In this document: positions 5,465 through 7,055 of the stretch, piece after piece
Position numbering within the stretch: position 1 is the stretch's first letter
Layout of the letters: the number at the start of each line of letters is the position of its first letter
NCBI GenBank assembly: GCA_030628225.1
Contig: DAOVRJ010000124.1
Coordinates: 1 to 7,055, forward strand
Length of the DNA: 7,055 bases
Reading direction: 5' to 3'
DNA from: Candidatus Zixiibacteriota bacterium
GTDB taxonomy: Bacteria; SM23-81
The notes under the pieces: model-generated
The model's database searches: none
Told to the model about the DNA's origin: nothing
The model's input: the letters and a program-made list of their open reading frames with translations, nothing else
Program-made: the position numbers and the translations under genes

Positions 5465-6796
5465 CTAAAACTCCTTCTCCACCTCGGTGACGGCCTCCTC
5501 GAAGATCTGCAGACACGTATCGATGTGCTCGCTCTCGACGATGAGCGGTGGTGAAAAGCGGATGGTGCTCACCCCACACCCGAAGCAGATCAGGCCTTTC
5601 TGCCAGGCCCTGGTGACGATGGCCGTCCGCTCCTGCGGAGCGTACTCCTTGGTGGCCTTATCCTTGACCACCTCCAGGCCGACCATCAGCCCCTTGCCGT
5701 TGACGCGATCGATGAGCTGATGGTCCTTCTGGATCTGCAACAGCCCATCCAGCAACCTCTGGCCCTGCCTGACGGCATTCTCCATCAACCCCTCTTCGAT
5801 CAGCCGGATGGTCTCCAGGGCAGCCACGCAGGAGATGGGGTTTCCGCCGAAGGTGTTGGCGTGGGCCCCGGACGGCCAGTCCATCAAGTCCCGGGGAGCG
5901 ACGCAAGCCCCCAGGGGCATGCCCGAAGCCAGTCCCTTGGCCAGAGTGATGATGTCCGGCACCACACCCCAGTGTTCGATGGCCATCATCTTCCCCGTGC
6001 GGCCCATGCCCGACTGGATCTCGTCGGCGATGAACAGGATGCCGTACCTGTCCAGCACCTCTTTGATCTTACCGAAGAACTCGGCGGGCGGCACCACGTA
6101 GCCTCCCTCTCCCTGAATAGGCTCGCTGATCAGAGCGGCCACCTCCTCCGGGGGCACCGCTCCGCGGAAGAGAACGTCCTCCAAGATCTTGACGCACTCA
6201 AAGTCGCATTTGCCGTAGGTCTGACCGTAGGCACAGCGGTAGCAGTTGGCAAAGGGAATATGAGTGACGCCGGGCACCAGTGGAAAGAAACCCTTGCGCT
6301 GCACGGTCTTGGTGCTGGTAAAGGACAGCGACCCCATGGATCGCCCGTGGAAACCATTGTAGAAGGCCAGATACAAAGGCCGTTTGGTCTTGTACCGGGC
6401 CAGCTTGATGGCCGCCTCGACGGACTCGGTGCCTGAGTTGGTCAGAAAGACCCGCTTTTGCCCATCTCCCGGGCAGATATCCGACAGCTTCTTGGCTATG
6501 GCCGCCTGCTGCTCGTAGTAAAAGTCCGTCCCGCAGGTGTGGATAAGCGTTTCCGCCTGCCGCTTGATGGCCTTGACGATAGCCGGATGACAGTGTCCCG
6601 TGGTAACGGTGGCTATCCCGGCGATGAAATCTAAAAAGCGGTTGCCGTCGGGGTCCTCCATGTACATGCCCTCTCCCTTGGCCACAACCATGGGATAGGA
6701 GCGGGGATAGGAGGGAGAGATATAGGTCTTGTCCAGGTCGACGATGGCCTGGCCCTTGGGCCCGGGCAGTTCGGTGCGCACGCGAGGTCCTTTCAT
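5465..6796 (-). CDS. Class-III PLP-dependent aminotransferase (4-aminobutyrate/acetylornithine-type)
   Basis: A 443-residue cytoplasmic fold-type-I PLP enzyme that moves an omega- or alpha-amino group to a keto acid. The full family landmarks are present: cofactor phosphate-binding SGTESVEAA (121-129), ring-stacking NGFHGR (147-152), EPIQGEGG (225-232), Asp258 in FIADEIQSGMGRTGK (255-269) for the pyridine nitrogen, and the Schiff-base lysine Lys287 in TLAKGLASGMPLGA. The length is normal. A cysteine group at 185-201 (C-x2-C-x8-C-x3-C) recalls the GABA-aminotransferase-like branch common in archaea and anaerobes, some members of which are amino-acid racemases; the substrate is therefore undecided. 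AAGGAG 6-7 bases upstream fixes the ATG at 6796. No amino-acid pathway neighbour helps the assignment. Confidence 0.92.
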   Translation of the reverse strand: MKGPRVRTELPGPKGQAIVDLDKTYISPSYPRSYPMVVAKGEGMYMEDPDGNRFLDFIAGIATVTTGHCHPAIVKAIKRQAETLIHTCGTDFYYEQQAAIAKKLSDICPGDGQKRVFLTNSGTESVEAAIKLARYKTKRPLYLAFYNGFHGRSMGSLSFTSTKTVQRKGFFPLVPGVTHIPFANCYRCAYGQTYGKCDFECVKILEDVLFRGAVPPEEVAALISEPIQGEGGYVVPPAEFFGKIKEVLDRYGILFIADEIQSGMGRTGKMMAIEHWGVVPDIITLAKGLASGMPLGACVAPRDLMDWPSGAHANTFGGNPISCVAALETIRLIEEGLMENAVRQGQRLLDGLLQIQKDHQLIDRVNGKGLMVGLEVVKDKATKEYAPQERTAIVTRAWQKGLICFGCGVSTIRFSPPLIVESEHIDTCLQIFEEAVTEVEKEF

Positions 6797-6884
6797 GTGG
6801 TTCTCCTTGTGGGTTGAGTGTTATGGTGATTGTTTGCTTTTGTTCAGCATAAAGAGATCAGAGATCAGGGACCCCGGAAAGACA

Positions 6885-6915
6885 GGGATTAGGGGGCAGG
6901 GGTTAGGGATTAGGG
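6885..6915 (+). other. G-quadruplex-capable telomere-like tract
   Basis: Five runs of three or more G (6885-6887, 6892-6896, 6899-6902, 6906-6908, 6913-6915) are separated by loops of 2-4 bases, including TTA and ATTA. This fits the usual G3N1-7 quadruplex rule. The G-rich strand is the template for the aminotransferase, about 90-110 bases upstream of its start. It also forms one arm of repeat element copy B. Confidence 0.6.
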
Positions 6916-7044
6916 ACCCCGTCTCCACTCCCCAACATGCCATTCACTATGATAGAAGATGGTTTTCTTGTTTTCCCCTAACCCCTAAACCCTCTATCCT
7001 AAATGCTGGTGTGGATGGATTGGGAGGGGGAAGTTTCCCCCTCG
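6885..7044 (-). repeat. Structured intergenic repeat element, copy B (inverted)
   Basis: This is the inverted partner of the element at 19-157. Read on the minus strand it begins with a near-perfect palindrome (9-bp arms GAGGGGGAA/TTCCCCCTC, 7024-7043), then a C-rich tract, TTAGGG-like heptads (6975-6999), the 76-bp conserved core (6905-6980) and CCCTAA-like heptads. CCCTAACCCC (6976-6985) and GGGGTTAGGG (6899-6908) are perfectly complementary over 10 bp and enclose the core. It lies upstream of the aminotransferase and may be in its leader or promoter region, though I see no convincing -35/-10 pair. Bases 6797-6884 hold the ribosome-binding site and short GAGATCA repeats (near 6854-6867). 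Confidence 0.75.
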
Positions 7045-7055
7045 CTGCAGCCAGC

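Noticed and set aside
5418-5467. Terminator for the aminotransferase from the GGGAACTC/GAGTTTTCCC inverted pair
   Set aside because: The stem has a two-base bulge and no T-run follows it; it arises from the heptad words themselves.
5720-6436. 238-codon plus-strand ORF opposite the aminotransferase
   Set aside because: Antisense shadow; the minus-strand frame carries all catalytic motifs.
6905-6980. TATCAT in the element core as a -10 box
   Set aside because: No -35 hexamer lies at 16-18 bases upstream, and the other copy has TATCAC.

Overview
The window reads as chromosomal DNA of an uncultured bacterium that is probably diderm. Two of the five genes encode predicted lipoproteins. A separate metF/metV pair points to anaerobic one-carbon (acetogen-type or Wood-Ljungdahl-like) metabolism. 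I cannot place it in a phylum from sequence alone. The genes are GC-rich, and the spacers between them are long and full of repeats.

All five convincing genes lie on the minus strand. In transcription order they are: a class-III PLP aminotransferase (6796 to 5465); a lipoprotein with two starch/glycogen-binding-like domains and no enzyme domain (5164 to 4136); metV, the Cys-rich partner subunit of methylenetetrahydrofolate reductase (3783 to 3115); metF, the catalytic subunit (2760 to 1891); and a TPR-repeat lipoprotein (1670 to 234). Large plus-strand ORFs opposite these genes are codon-bias shadows. I saw no tRNA, rRNA, CRISPR array, integrase or transposase gene.

The genes do not form a tight operon; spacers are 214 to about 350 bp. 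The TPR gene is clearly its own transcription unit: the metF terminator (1843-1867), then a near-consensus promoter (TTGACA-N17-TATCAT, 1788-1816), the gene, and its own terminator (169-207). metV and metF presumably make one enzyme but are separated by 354 bp of repeat-rich DNA.

The most unusual content is between the genes. The three inner spacers upstream of metF, metV and the starch-binding-like lipoprotein, plus both window ends, carry degenerate tandem tracts with a 7-bp period. They belong to several unrelated sequence families (TTAGGGN/CCCTAAN, ATCCTGG, TCGAGAT, AACTCGG), with one 9-bp and one 6-bp tract. Only the metF-TPR spacer lacks them. The two window ends hold two inverted copies of a structured intergenic element of about 140-160 bp: a GAGGGGG/CCCCCTC hairpin, C-rich and TTAGGG-like arms, and a 76-bp core that is about 88% identical between copies and enclosed by complementary TTAGGG/CCCTAA arms.

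I see no defence system or mobile-element gene. The candidates for something undescribed are this inverted intergenic element and the period-7 spacer DNA.
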